In this document: one piece after another, positions 12,101 through 23,700 of the stretch
Layout of the letters: each line of letters opens with the position of its first letter
How positions within the stretch are numbered: the first letter of the stretch is position 1
Source: Crocodylus rhombifer
Lineage: Eukaryota > Chordata > Crocodylia > Crocodylidae
Assembly: GCA_038503035.1 (NCBI GenBank)
Contig: JAVSML010024016.1
Coordinates: 1,506,327 to 1,570,326, forward strand
Reading direction: 5' to 3'
DNA: 64,000 nucleotides
The notes under the pieces: model-generated
What the model was told of the DNA's origin: nothing
The model's database searches: none
Seen by the model: only the letters and a program-made list of their open reading frames with translations
Program-made: the position numbers and the translations under genes

Positions 12101-13095
12101 TTTTGGTTGTCTAACAAGAGGAAACAAAGTTGTTGGACAATATGTACTATCTGATAAATTTTGTTTCCTGATGCAGCTCTGGGTCATAAGTCTATTTTTT
12201 GATTGGGGATGTGGCAGGGACTCTCGCATGTCATCCTGTATCATGTACTTTCCACCATGTCAGGTCTACTTTTTTTTTTTTTTGCATAGTTTTGCTAATC
12301 ACAGGTATTTTGCTTGCTTGTTCAGCTAAATCAGATGGCCTTTAACTGTAAAAGTTAAACCTGCTTTACCAATAAGTATTTTCTAGTCAAGAGACTAGGA
12401 TTGTGATTTGAGTTCTTCCCTTCTTCATGGAAGAAAATTCAAAGCAAGCTAAAGCACTGGCTTAACTATAAAGAGTATATTGGGGATTACCCTACCTGTA
12501 GAGAGTTCAACAGAACAAACCCTAGCTGAATAGTCCGTCTCTAGGATTCTAATATTTTCTCTTTCCTTCATCACCTTTTGGTCAAAAGTGTTGGCTGTTT
12601 TATTGCTAAGTATAGCTAGAAGCTTTGCATCTAGAAAAGAAACATTCCCAAACCCAAATCATTCCTGAATTCTAATTAAAGTCTTGATAAAAGTGTTTGT
12701 TGCTAAAATCCACTCTCCATACTCATGGTGGAAGACCTCAGTGACCTGACTGTAAGTGGTAGGGACTTGTTGGTGGACATGAATTTGTTTCATTTAAATC
12801 CAAGCTACATAACTCAGAACTCCTTTATGGAACGGACTATGCTGGATAAGTGAAGTTGTAATACAGTAATTGTTGTGTGATATACCAAGATATTTTTAAA
12901 ATTTTGGCTATGTTTGCTCTCGTTCTTGAAAAATGCGTGGGAGAAGTTAAGCAATATCACAAAATCATATGAGGAAATTTATTGTAGGGGTGTGTTAGTG
13001 TCTGGGAAAAGGGGAAAAAGAGAGAGACATGACTTTATACAAGAAAATAAGTACACTAAATGGTGTTTACAAAAGTTGCTTTTTTTTGCCATTTA
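9170..13095. other. Presumed intronic sequence, no clear feature
   Basis: AT-rich non-coding DNA. A T-tract near 11659-11673 and a possible hAT-like terminus near 11570 (agtggtgaccaatctg) were noted, but no paired end was found. No exon was recognised. Confidence 0.45.
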
Positions 13096-13110
13096 AAGCA
13101 CTTACTGCCA

Positions 13111-13460
13111 TGACTTAACAGAAGTGCACAGTTTTACATCGTTTTCAAAATGGGTACAGTGCTTTAAATTAACCCTTGTTAAATGAAGTATTAAATTTGA
13201 AATGCTGTATTTTACAGCACTTTAGCAACCTACAGCATTTCAAATAACTTCTGTACACTGATCAAGTTTCTGACCAATGGAGAAGTCCCAAGAGGCTGCA
13301 GAGTACCCCCTACCTCCTAGCCTGAAAAGTGCAGGGCAGCTCAGAACCCCCTCCCAACACTGCACTTCTGTCATATTTAAGAGCACTGTAACTTTATAGT
13401 GCTATAAAAAGTGGTCTTAATTACAGCACTGTAAAACATGCATGGAGCACTTCTGTACAT
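13111..13460. repeat. Inverted-repeat-rich MITE-like element
   Basis: The left end (from 13119: cagaagtgc, then gttttac, then acagtgctttaaattaa) reappears as reverse complement at the right end (to about 13455: ttaattacagcactg, then gtaaaac, then gcacttctg). Further copies of the acttctgt terminus at about 13242 and 13365 suggest nested or rearranged copies. The 8 bases outside the two outer ends do not match, so the boundaries and superfamily are unsure. Confidence 0.5.
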
Positions 13461-13464
13461 ACTC

Positions 13465-15660
13465 ATAGTTATTCTGTTGGGATGAAACAACTATTTTAGA
13501 ATGCTTGTGTGGAATTTATTTATTTTACATTTGAACAGAATTGCTAAAAGAATTAAAAGGGGGATATGTTGTTGTGCTAGAGGCAAAATGCACGTAACTT
13601 GATATGATCTGTGTATTCCCTTCTGAACTTCATTAACACCAATCCCCAGGCATTCTGCCATGACACATAGGTACTTCTCTGGTGCTGTTCCTGTCATCCA
13701 GAGCTGCTATGCTATAGGGTCAGAGCAAGTGGCATAGCTAAGCTGAGAGGAAAAATTCTACTGTACTTCTGTTTCCAAATGATTTCTGAGCCCTTCATTA
13801 GAAGTTGATAGCAAAAATTAGGTCATAGAGGAACTAGGTGAAAACAAAGCTTGAGTAATTGTTGGGGCTTCTGTATTACTCTGCCGTCCCCATTCCATTT
13901 CCGCTTTTGTCATCAATGAATGTGAAACTCTTGTGGAGACGAGTTGGCAAAACATTTCTAGCTGTATATAAGTTCCTTTTAATCATGCTACTGGATCCCT
14001 CAATTTGTAGTTGCTTGGGGTCTTGGGATGCCTCAGAGCTGGAATTCATGGATAGGATTACAGTGTAGGGATGGAAAAGGTCATTTGTAAATGCTAAGTG
14101 TGCAGCACATGATCTGGCCCATGGAGTTGCATATTACATGATCTTATGCTAGTGCTGTTGGATCCAGGCCAAATGAATGCTGTGTGACTTTATTAATATC
14201 AATTTGTTACTGGAAGCAATGCCATCAAGAAGGTGCCTACTTTACATATTTTGGTCAAGCTCTAGCTTGGCTGCTAATTGGTAAGAAGTTTTGGGTGCTA
14301 TATATAGTGTTATGGGTTTGCCATGTTGAAGCACTCAAGTTAAAGTTATTTGAAAGTATTCCTCTAGATATCGTTGCATGGACTATAATGGGAATGGGTA
14401 GTTCTTTGAATTTTTGAGTAACTTTGCACAAAAATGTCTTGAAAGCTGAAGAAGCTTGTTTAAGACCATTTTTTTTTTCAGGGTAAGCTAAGGTTTTAAC
14501 TACAGTCAAATGCAATTTATTTAAGAAACGCATCCTTTTTTTTTTCTTTATGGGGCCCTGGTGGAATTGGGGGAGGGGAGAAAGGGAATTTTAGAAGTTT
14601 ACCAAAAAGATAAAATATATCCATTTTATGACCTATTCTGTTCTATACCCCTCCAGTGGGATTTCTAGGTGCTAAGAATTATTATAAATACATTACTTAG
14701 TAATAATCATATTATCTTTACTTGCCTTTATGTAGTCATGTTTGGTGTTGAAGGCTCCCAGAACATTGCCATGTATATTTAAGTCTCCATGGCAACTCTC
14801 TCTAGGGTGAAATACAGCAGCTGTTTTAGCTCTTTTTAAACAATAGGCTAGGGCAACACAGAGGAAGTTATAGATTTTAGACTTAATGAGAAATGTAATT
14901 AGGCTGAACATAATTCCCAGGGCTGGAGCATAGCCAATATACCTGGATATCATCCATACTCGGATTGGAAAGAATACTTTGGGGGGTTTTAATGACAGCA
15001 CAATCCAGAACTCAGTACTTTGAGCAACACAGATTACAGTGCTTTTGTGGAGTAAGTTCACCTGCTGAATAACCAGCAGTTCTGGGAGCTCTCCCATCCA
15101 AATTTTAATGTACTTAGTGTTAGTTAGCATGTTCGAGATGACCTAAAAAAATCAAAGTTGAATAGTAATGCTGTTCACCCAGTACCTTTTGTCTAACAGT
15201 AACATTAGCCTCCACTGTTCTGTTAGTCTCTTCTTTAATTGTTGAAAGGACATCCGTAGATACCCAAAGACAGAAGGAACCCATTATAATTCTAATTGAA
15301 CCTTTATTTATCTTAGGCCAGAGCACTTTGCCTGAAATTTGTGCTATCTCACTTCAAGGATGTTCTTACTCTTTCTCAAATATTGTAAGTGCTGGGGAAT
15401 CCTGTGCATCCCTAGAAAACTTATTCCAAAAGTTAGCTTCACTGTGAAAAATGTAACCCTTTACTTCATGCCTTCATGTGTAATATGATTAGTTCAGTGC
15501 TTTAACTCTTAGTAACTACCCCACTTTTTTCTGTTTCAAGGTAGGAAGTAAAAACCTTAAGACCTACAGCCTTCAAAGAAGAGGCAGGTACAGATGTACT
15601 TAGTCAACAAGAGTCTCAAAATGATGAATAGGATTTTCTCTCTCAAATTTATCTTACCTT
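13465..15660. other. Presumed intronic sequence, no clear feature
   Basis: Non-coding by inspection. A 145-codon minus-strand open frame at 14693-15130 has no recognisable domain or splice context and I do not call it a gene. Confidence 0.4.
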
Positions 15661-15689
15661 GCCCCATTAACAGAGCAATCATAAGAATG

Positions 15690-17330
15690 CTGAATCAGAA
15701 AAAAAACTAGCGTGTGGCATCATTATAGTGAAGTTCAAGCCACTGAAGGAAGGAAGAAAGTTGGTAAATGTAAATATTGCAGATAGGAGTATGCTAACAA
15801 CGCAACAAGAATGAAGAAACATTTAATAACATGTAGAAACTATCCTTAAGAATACAAGCCGTATACAGAAAGCTAATACAACAAAGTGGTAGAACAACAT
15901 CAGAAAAGTCTTCTTCAGGAATCCTATGTAAGTAAACAAATTAATATGTTAAACAACACATAGTACAGACTAGCATCTATATTGTTTTAAAACATTATAA
16001 TTGTTGTTAATGCAATTCTGGACTGTATTTATTTATTAATTTATTTAAAATATGTGTGTCCTGCTTTTCTGCTTGCACTAAGCACCCAAACTGGCTTAGG
16101 CTTAACAACTAAAAAACCCAAACCCATAATAGATGAATAATTAACTATTTCAAACCAGAAGAGTAAACTTAGTCCTCTGGCTGATGGCAGAGGCCAGACT
16201 ATAATTCCCTTTGGCTCTGCAGTCCCAGGGCAACTGAGAAGCAAGTTTAGTAGCAGAGTGCTCTTTCTGGCAGGGAGGGGGAAGCAAACTCCCTGCTGCT
16301 TCTCCTTCTCTTTCTGATGGATGGGGCCAGACTAGAATAGACTAAAATAAAAATCTTTTCCCCCTTTTGTTTCAGGAACTTGGTAGTTCAAGTGAAATAG
16401 CAGATTTGCTAAAATGGAAAATTAAAACATTGAGCTGCTAGGTCTGGGGGAAGAAAAAGTAGGAGCCTCACTTTTACTGTCACCAGATATGTGATCCACT
16501 ATGAGTAGCTGTTCAAGTCAGTCAAGCTTTTTATTCAGCTTTGTGGACAAAATGTCAAAAGAAGATCAAGAAAAAGCAAATGAGACATTAGCTCAATCTA
16601 TGCTTGCAAGTGGTACACCTCTTTGCATAACTGAAAATCAGTACTGGAAGGAACATTACAAACTAATTTGCCCGTCATATAAGTTACCATCACGTTATTA
16701 CTTATCACATTCTCTCAGAAAGAGAGTATGACAGAGTTCAAACAATGGCTATTCTGTTTATTGTCAAGCAGAATTGCTGACTCTGATGTCAGACGGTTGG
16801 ACTGATATACAAGAAAATCCTTTATTGAACACTGTTAGCGACACCTGAACCAATATTCCCGAAAGCAATTCCTATCGAATCTTCTAGTCATACAGGTGAA
16901 TACATAGCCAAATTACTGAGTGAAGAGATCGAAAGTGCAAGTCCCTTCAGGGTACAAGCCCTTGATGCGAGTAACATGAAAGCTGTATGGCTAATATTAA
17001 AAGCATTTAATACTATTGGCTGTCTTGCTCATGGGTTGAATCTTCTGGCAAAGGACATAGTAAGTGTGAATACAATGAAGACAATACTGGCAAACTGCAA
17101 AGCGACTATGAAGGTATTCCACAATCATCATGTTGCTAATCAAACTTTGAAGAAATTACAGAAAGAGAAGCAGGAGAAGGAAAGTGCACTTTTATTGCCA
17201 GGAGAAACTAGATGGGGCTCGGCTACGAAGTGTTTACGTAGTTTGCTGTGCACAAAGAACTGTTTGCAGTGTGCTTTCCAGAAATTTTTCCAATTCAAAA
17301 TTTTTCAGAAAACCCACATCTCTACCTGTT
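15690..17330 (+). pseudogene. hAT transposase remnant with BED zinc finger
   Basis: Decayed coding sequence of a BED-finger hAT DNA transposase, spread over three frames. At about 15700-15845 a BED finger is readable (KCKYC, then ANNATRMKKHL, then a Cys) despite an in-frame stop. At 16501-16730 the N-terminal domain reads SGTPLCITENQYWKEHYKLI followed by CPSYKLPSRY. At about 16770-16805 MSDGWTDI contains the first catalytic Asp. At 16860-17300 follow SSSHTGEYIAKLLSEEIES, IGCLAHGLNLLAKDI, HHVANQTLKKL and LLPGETRWGSATKCL. The second catalytic region reads ALDASNM where ALxTDNASNM is usual. The C-terminal hATC dimerisation domain with the catalytic Glu is missing, so the copy is truncated and inactive. 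Confidence 0.85.
16010..16440. repeat. Probable insertion inside the hAT remnant
   Basis: The spacing between the BED finger and the next hAT domain is several hundred bases longer than expected. The extra sequence begins with a TTTATT-rich stretch followed by a segment resembling reptile SINE/LINE 3' regions (ttatttaaaatatgtgtg). Boundaries and family are uncertain. Confidence 0.35.
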
Positions 17331-17484
17331 AATGCTCAGGCCTAAATCTCTACCTGCTGTCATGCTGCCTTTAGAAAGGGACATCATCTCCAAATGCCCA
17401 CAGAATAACATGGACAAGAGTACTGTTGCTTCTCCCATCTGTTGCAGTCCTTTGGGGGAGCAACTCTAAGGGCTGTGACGAATC

Positions 17485-17562
17485 TCTGTCCTTGTATAGC
17501 ATCTGATGAAGTAGGTCATTACCTATGAAAACTTATGCCTCTGTAACAGTTAGTCTCTAAGG
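17485..17562 (+). repeat. Reptile-type retroelement tail, interrupted by a MITE
   Basis: The sequence catctgatgaagtaggtc, then gaaaacttatgcc, then gttagtctctaagg follows the widespread amniote repeat tail that usually continues into tgccacaag. Here it is cut after ctctaagg by the MITE at 17563-18132 and resumes at 18133 with ctctaaaatgcaac. I infer it belongs to the Penelope-like family because it shares architecture with the tails at 35 kb. Confidence 0.55.
17499..17538 (+). ncRNA. Hammerhead-ribozyme-like core (degenerate copy)
   Basis: In order: GCAT (17499-17502), the invariant-type core CTGATGA (17503-17509), and a 6-bp stem II gtaggt/acctat (17511-17516 with 17521-17526, one G-U, loop catt). 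Then come the second core segment GAAA (17527-17530), actt, and ATGC (17535-17538), which pairs with the opening GCAT as stem I. This is the order of a minimal hammerhead ribozyme with a nearly absent stem III. Hammerhead motifs are known from Penelope-like elements. Self-cleavage of this copy is unproven; stem I is only 4 bp and the cleavage triplet looks altered. Confidence 0.5.
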
Positions 17563-18132
17563 GAGTGGTTCTCAACCTTTTCAGAGTCAGGCCACCACTC
17601 CACAACCTTTTCAAGCATGGAGGCATCCCCAGTTGAGAACCACTGCTGGTGCTCAGTTTCAGTGCCTCTCAACTGGGTGAGGCTGCAGTCAGGGAAATTT
17701 GTCCCACTTGCCTTCTGCACAGCCAGAATGGGAAGATCTGTGGTATGTGTGCGCACTTCTCTGTGCCAAATCTAGAGCAGACAGGAGAGCGCCTCATGCC
17801 ACAGGATCCCCAGGCTGAACCTCCATGGCATGTCCCAGAAACAGCGACACGTGGGACAAGTGGAACTATCCCATGCACCTCTGTTTCCAGGAGGAGTATG
17901 GGGAAGAAGGGAGGGCAGACTGGGATGAGCTGCAGCTCAAGCCAGCTTTCTTGCCTGCTCTAGGCTTATCTGAGCCTTAATGGAGCAGGAGTGCGTGTGT
18001 CACAGCTCTACATGTGGCACAGTTTTACCTGGCTGCTTCTGCTGCAGTGACAGCATTGCCTTCACTGCACAATCCCTGAGGGGGGTCTCATGGCAACCCC
18101 GAGTGCCGTAGCACCCCAGTTGAGAACTGCTG
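17563..18132. mobile_element. hAT-type MITE inserted in a repeat tail
   Basis: The ends gagtggttctcaacc and gttgagaactgctg are inverted repeats of the cagtggttctcaacc type. The flanks ctctaagg (17555-17562) and ctctaaaa (18133-18140) match at 6 of 8. The interrupted host sequence reads continuously when the 570-bp element is removed. An internal inverted terminus (gttgagaaccactg near 17632-17645) suggests a rearranged or composite internal structure. No transposase is present. Confidence 0.75.
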
Positions 18133-18140
18133 CTCTAAAA

Positions 18141-18974
18141 TGCAACCCTCCCTAGCCTTTTGCGTGACTTAAGGGTGATGCAACTAACTACCCATCTCTG
18201 CCCTTTCTATACATAGAAAGTCCTTGTTTCCTTCCACTTACTGAACTTGTGAAGGCCCTGTATGAACCTTTCCCACCAGAGTTGAGCCTGAGGCCCTGTT
18301 TCTACTCAAGTTCATACCTGCATAAATGGACTACAGCAGCATATAATGTTGTGCAGCGGTACAGTTAACCTCAGTGAATGACAAATACAAGCTGTACTGG
18401 TAAGGATAAACCTGTGTTTGTTTTGGAGCCCCTCACCAGCTTCCCTTGGAATTATATTCCTTTGTGTAATTTCCAAAATTAATTTGCTGTGCTTCCCAAG
18501 ACTGAAGAAAACATAATGTCTTTCTTACCCTACTACTCTCTCCCCCTGCCTTCGAAATCCATGCTGCTATTTATCTGTTATCTTGAGGAGGAAAAGATTG
18601 TCTTACAGTATTATTTTTAAACCTTTAAAATGCAAAAGAGAAAGGAGGAAGTATGTGATGCTATCAAAAAATATAACTCTGTCCCTCAAGATTTAGTCTC
18701 TCTCTGTTCAGAGGCTCCTGAAAGTCTCATGAGTCATTGGTTGCTGAATTTTATTTTAAGAGAAGAAGAAATTGTCAGATGAGAGATGAGGTTGTATTTG
18801 TAAAGTGGAGTCCCTTAAACCCAGGAGAAAACTGTTATGAGACATGGCAGGGAAGCTGTCCCTGAGCTGGTGTTTGGTTTTCCTCTCAATCCTAGTCCTT
18901 GCTGTGCATGTTTTAGGAGGTGTTCAGCAGCAGCATAGCAATTTATGGAAGAACAAAAATGGAGAGAAATTTGA
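18141..18974. other. Non-coding, no feature recognised
   Basis: No exon, RNA gene or transposon was recognised between the MITE target site and the CR1 tail. Confidence 0.4.
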
Positions 18975-20710
18975 ATAATAGAAAATTAGGGCTAGAAGGG
19001 ACCTCAAGAGGTCATCTAATCCAATCCCTTGCTGAAAGCAGGACCATCCCAACTAGATCATCCCAGCCAAAGCTTTGTCTAGATGCATTTTAAAAACCTC
19101 CAAAGATGGAGATCCCCCCACCTCTCTGGGTAACTTGTTCCAGTGCTTTACTACCCTCCTAGTGAGAAAATTCTTCCTAATATCTAACCTAAACTTCCTT
19201 TGTTGCAACTTAAGACCATTGGTCCTTGTTCTGTCATCTGCCACCACCGAGAACAGTCTAGCTCCATCCTTTTTGAAACCCCGCTTCAGGTATTTGAAGG
19301 CTGCTATTAAGTCCTCTCTCGCTCTGCTCTTTAGATTAAATAAGCCCAGTTCCCTCAGCCTCTCCTCAGAAGTCATGTGCCATAGCCCCTTCACCACATT
19401 TGCTGTCCTCCGCTGGACCCTCTCTAGTTTGTCTGTATCCTTTCTGTAGTGGTGGGGGTAGGCAAAAACCGAATGCAGATGTGGTCTGTACTCCAGCTGT
19501 GGCCTCACCAGTCCAGAATAGAGTGGAATAATCATTCCCTTTGACCTGCTGGCAACACTCCTACCAGTGCAGCACAATATGCCACTAGCCTTCTTGGCAA
19601 TGAGGGCACACTCTTGGCTTATATTCAGTTTATTGTCTAATGTAGCCCCCGGGTCCCTTTCTGCAGAGCTGCTGCCCAGCCAGTCAGCCCTCAGCGTGCA
19701 CTGGTGCATGGGATTGTTCGGTCCAAAGTACAGGACTTGCCACTTGTCCTTGTTGAACCCCATGAGACTCCTTTTGGCCCAATCCTCCAACTTGTCTAGG
19801 TCACTCTAAATCCTAGCCCTACCCTGCAGTGTATCTTTTCTGCCCCCTGCTTGCTGAGGGTGCACTCTGTCATCTTCCAGGTCATTGATGCAGGCATTAA
19901 ACAAAACCATTACCAGGACCAACCCCTGTGGTACTCGATTTGATAATGGCTGCCAACTAGAAATCAAGCTTTTGATTAATACCCTCTGAGCCCAAAGCTC
20001 CAGCCAAGTTTTCCATCTACCTTACAGTCCATTCATCCACCCCATACTTCCTTAGTTTGCCTGCAAGAATGTTGTGGGAGACTGTATCAAAAGCCTTGCT
20101 AAAATTAAGGTATACCACATCCACTGGTCTCCCCACATCCAGAGCCAGTGATCTCATCATAGGCAATCAGGTTGGTCAGACATGACTTGCCCCTGGTGAA
20201 TCCATGCTGACTCTTCCTAAACACTGTCTCCTTCAATTCCTTAGAAATGGATTCCTTGAGGATCTTGCTCCATGATTTTTCCAGGGACTGAGGGAGACTA
20301 ACTGGTTGTAGTTCCCTGGATCTTCCTTTTTCCATTTCTTAAATATGGGCACTATGTTTGGCCTCTTCCAATCATCTGGGACCTTTTCTGATTGCCATGA
20401 GTCTTCAAAGATGATGGCCAGCAGCTTTGCAATCACATCAGCCAACTCCCCTAGCACCCTCAGATGCATCCCATCTGGCCCCATGGACTTGTACATGTCC
20501 AGATTTTCTAAATAGTCCCTAACCTCTTTTGCCACTGTTGGCTGTTCACCTCCTCCCCAAACTGTGCTGCCTGGTGCAGTAGTCTGGGAAATGACCTTGC
20601 CTGTGAAGACTGAGGCAAAGAAAGCATTGATTACTTCAGCCTTTTCTGCATTCTCTGTCACAAGGTTGCCTCCTCTATTCAGTAAGGGATCCACACTTTC
20701 TCAGGAAGAA
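18975..20710 (-). mobile_element. CR1 LINE fragment, bird-like subfamily (RT to 3' end)
   Basis: 5'-truncated CR1 retrotransposon read on the minus strand. From its 5' side, the frame at 20694-20233 has the RT N-terminus ([20 protein letters not shown], then [20 protein letters not shown]). Frame 20335-20105 has RKSQHGFTRGKSCLTNLIAY. The stretch near 20100 reads VVYLNFSKAFDTVSHNIL, the RT block with a catalytic Asp. A 245-codon frame (19790-19053) covers the thumb and C-terminus (DWAKRSLMGFNKDKWQVLYF, then RPQLEY, RVQRRTANVVKGL, HWNKLPREV). The FADD box between about 19800 and 19950 is not readable, so the element is dead. The 3' end shows the CR1 tail (gggctagaagggacctcaag as written on the + strand). 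The protein resembles avian CR1 more than the other copies in this window do. Confidence 0.9.
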
Positions 20711-23700
20711 TGAGAACACCTCCTCTGTTGCCCCCTTCCTGCTTGCTCTTGCTCCAGGTCACTCACATCCCCACTTCTCAGGGCTTTAGTCTCCTTCCCA
20801 CATAAAGCTAGTTTAAAGCCCTCTTCACTAGGTTAAGGAGCCTGTAATCGGTCTTCCATAGTCATTTATCCCCTTGTCATTGCTGACATGGCCAACAAGG
20901 GTGCTAACTAGTGCCAGTGTGTGACGGCTAGTAACTTGGATCTCATAGGCAACAGCAATTGATGGATAAAGGGTGTGCATCCCACTGAAGAATTCATTCC
21001 GTCATCCAGATGCTCTTTCCTCTGTGTTCTAACACCCTACAGCTGCAAATACTCTTTCAGAAATTATGTAAACTATAAGAGGAGCGGTTGTTTTGCACTC
21101 AATGGCTGTATTTTTCTTGCATTTTCTGAATCCTATAATCAATGAAGAATCCATTTGGTAAACTATAACATCCTCAACAAAGTATTTAACAGGACAATGG
21201 TTTCTTGTCACTAAGTAAAAAATAAAGATGATGCTGAGGAGTGTTATTGTAATGTGACATTTGTTCATTGTGCTGTTATTGAAAATCAATGTTCTGGTTG
21301 GTTTAGAAAACAGACTGGCTCTGTGCTTAATAAGCAGAGTCAATTTATTTTCATTGATAGAGCACAACATGACATGGGTAGCACCAGTTATTCCATCATT
21401 TGGTTGACTCAAAGGAACCAGAGAAGTGCTAGTTACTTATCATTGCCCTAGGTAATGAGCTGCTTGTGCACATAGCTGCTTGGACCACAGGCATGCCAGC
21501 CAATATGTAGGCCTCCCTCTAGGCTCTGTTCTTCCCCTACTGTCATTTACTAAGAACATACTATTTACTGGGGCAGACCATTGGTCCCTCTCATCCTGTC
21601 TTCTGCCTCTTGCAGATGAGGAGAGTTTAAAGTAGGGCCAGTCCCTCTACCCTCATTAAGCAGAAGACCCAGGGCCTTTCAGTTCCCTGTAGGAAGCCCC
21701 TCTCCCAGGAAAACTTAAGCTGGTGTAGACAAACCCGGAGGACCCCATGGAGAAGACACCCAACTCTGCCACCCCTCACAGCAGGTGCTGAGGTTGAAGC
21801 CTTGACTTTGGTTTTCAGTGGGGTGGATCTGGTGGCAGAAACCTCCATGAAGCTCCCCATGAGGAAGTCAGCTTTTCTCAAGTTGCAAAATGGGCACAAA
21901 CACTACTGAGGTGCCCAGGTCATCTTCTTCAGACCTTGCCATCAGCATCTCTGACATGACCCTTGATCCTCCCAGAGCTGAAGGGGCAGGATCTCAGGAA
22001 TTGTCCCTAGCATTGGCCCACAGCCTAAGGCTTCCTCTGCCTATAGAATCCAATGTGTTGGGGAGCTGTGGACTTGTCAAGGAAGGCAGAAACACTGGGT
22101 TCCTCCATTTAAGGTATAGCCCCAAGGAAGATCCTGCATGCTGTCTTATCTCCTGCCTTGCTGTGCACCCTGACTACCTTTCCTCTGCCTCCAGGATCTG
22201 CATTAATCCCTCCACTGGTGTGAGGGGATGTAGCAGACTAGGTGGTGCTCTACTAGGCTTCTGCCCCATTGGGATGAAGGAAGGGGACACATTTGCACTC
22301 TTTGGGAGTCGAGAAGAGGTCTACACAGAACCCAGGTTCCTGGAAAAGGATGACTTGGCCCTAGCTGTGCCCATAGATGAGCTGCTTAAATCTATGGAGA
22401 GCATGCTGTCTTCCAAGATCAAAGTGTAGCTACGTCTAGAGCAGTAGGGGATTGCCCCCAGATCTTCAGTGCAGTGAGAGTATTAATGGAGGAGGGCCAG
22501 GAGACCAAGAAATGGAGTGTCAGAATTGCCAGTGGGCCCATCATGTTTACATTGCCCTCTACATCTGTGACAGGGGGAAACTTGCATGGCCATTCAACTG
22601 GCTCCTCTCCCTGTGAAGGCTGCACTGAATCTCTCACCCTCTCTCCCTATTCCATCCCGAGCCATAAGGACTTTCACCTTCAAGGTCTGCAGCTATTGGA
22701 TAAGTCTCTGCTTGTGCTAGCTGCTTAAGCCAACTGGTAATTGAAGTGGCAGGGACAGGGTCTACTTCAGCCACTTCACAAAGACATCATGGGGGGTAGT
22801 GATCCGGATCTACCTGGGCCAGAGATCCTTCAAACTGAGGTGGTGCTGGGCTTCTGTTACATCTCTGGGTCCAAGCACAGGGGCTCTTCCTAAATTTAGT
22901 TAAAATCTAAGCTCTTGTTCACTATGAGAGATGATGCAATTCTGTCACCAGGTGGCCAACTGCCTTGTACCCTGAGTCTTTGCAGGGACTTCAGATGTCA
23001 CGCTCAGAGTGCAGGACCAGATCAGCAAGGAATGAAATCGGGCTGCTGCAGACTTCTTCAAAGAAGTCATCACTTACCACTAGGTTGACCAACACCTTAT
23101 GCCTGCCACCACATTCATTTCTGTCAAGGTAGAAGAACATCGTGATGTTCCTCACTATGCAGGATCTACGTCTCTCTGCTGAATGCCATTCAAATTAATG
23201 CCTCCAACATTTGGTGATTCTCTGCTCAGTGACCACAATCTTGCCTATGCTTAGGCTTGGGGCTGGCCTACAGATACTTCAACATCAGGTTCCTGGAGGC
23301 TTTGTAGACTCTTTCCAGGTGTTCTGGCTAATCTTGTGTGAACAGAGGCAGACTCTGCAGAGAATACTGGGAGAAGCAGGAGCAGTACTGAGAACTAGAT
23401 AGTTGTTCTGTCCGTGTACTGAACAATCCTTTAAAATTAATGCTTCTACCAGTTTGCAAGGAGACTCATTGGTCTATAGTTCCTTGGGTCCCATCTAGTG
23501 CCCTTTTACAAGATTGGGGTTATGTACTGAGGCTGTTTTTAGTGATAGGTTGCATACTAGAATAAGCAGTTCCATAGCTTCAGATATTGAGCTCCTTCAT
23601 GATTGTAGGACCATGATTCTCAACCAGGGTGATATGTCATTTGGTAACAGGAATGGCTCTGTACAGTGTGAACCAGGTGTATATCCATATTCTGTTCCAT

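Noticed and set aside
14693..15130. 145-codon minus-strand open frame
   Set aside because: No family resemblance, AT-rich context, no splice sites or start context of note.
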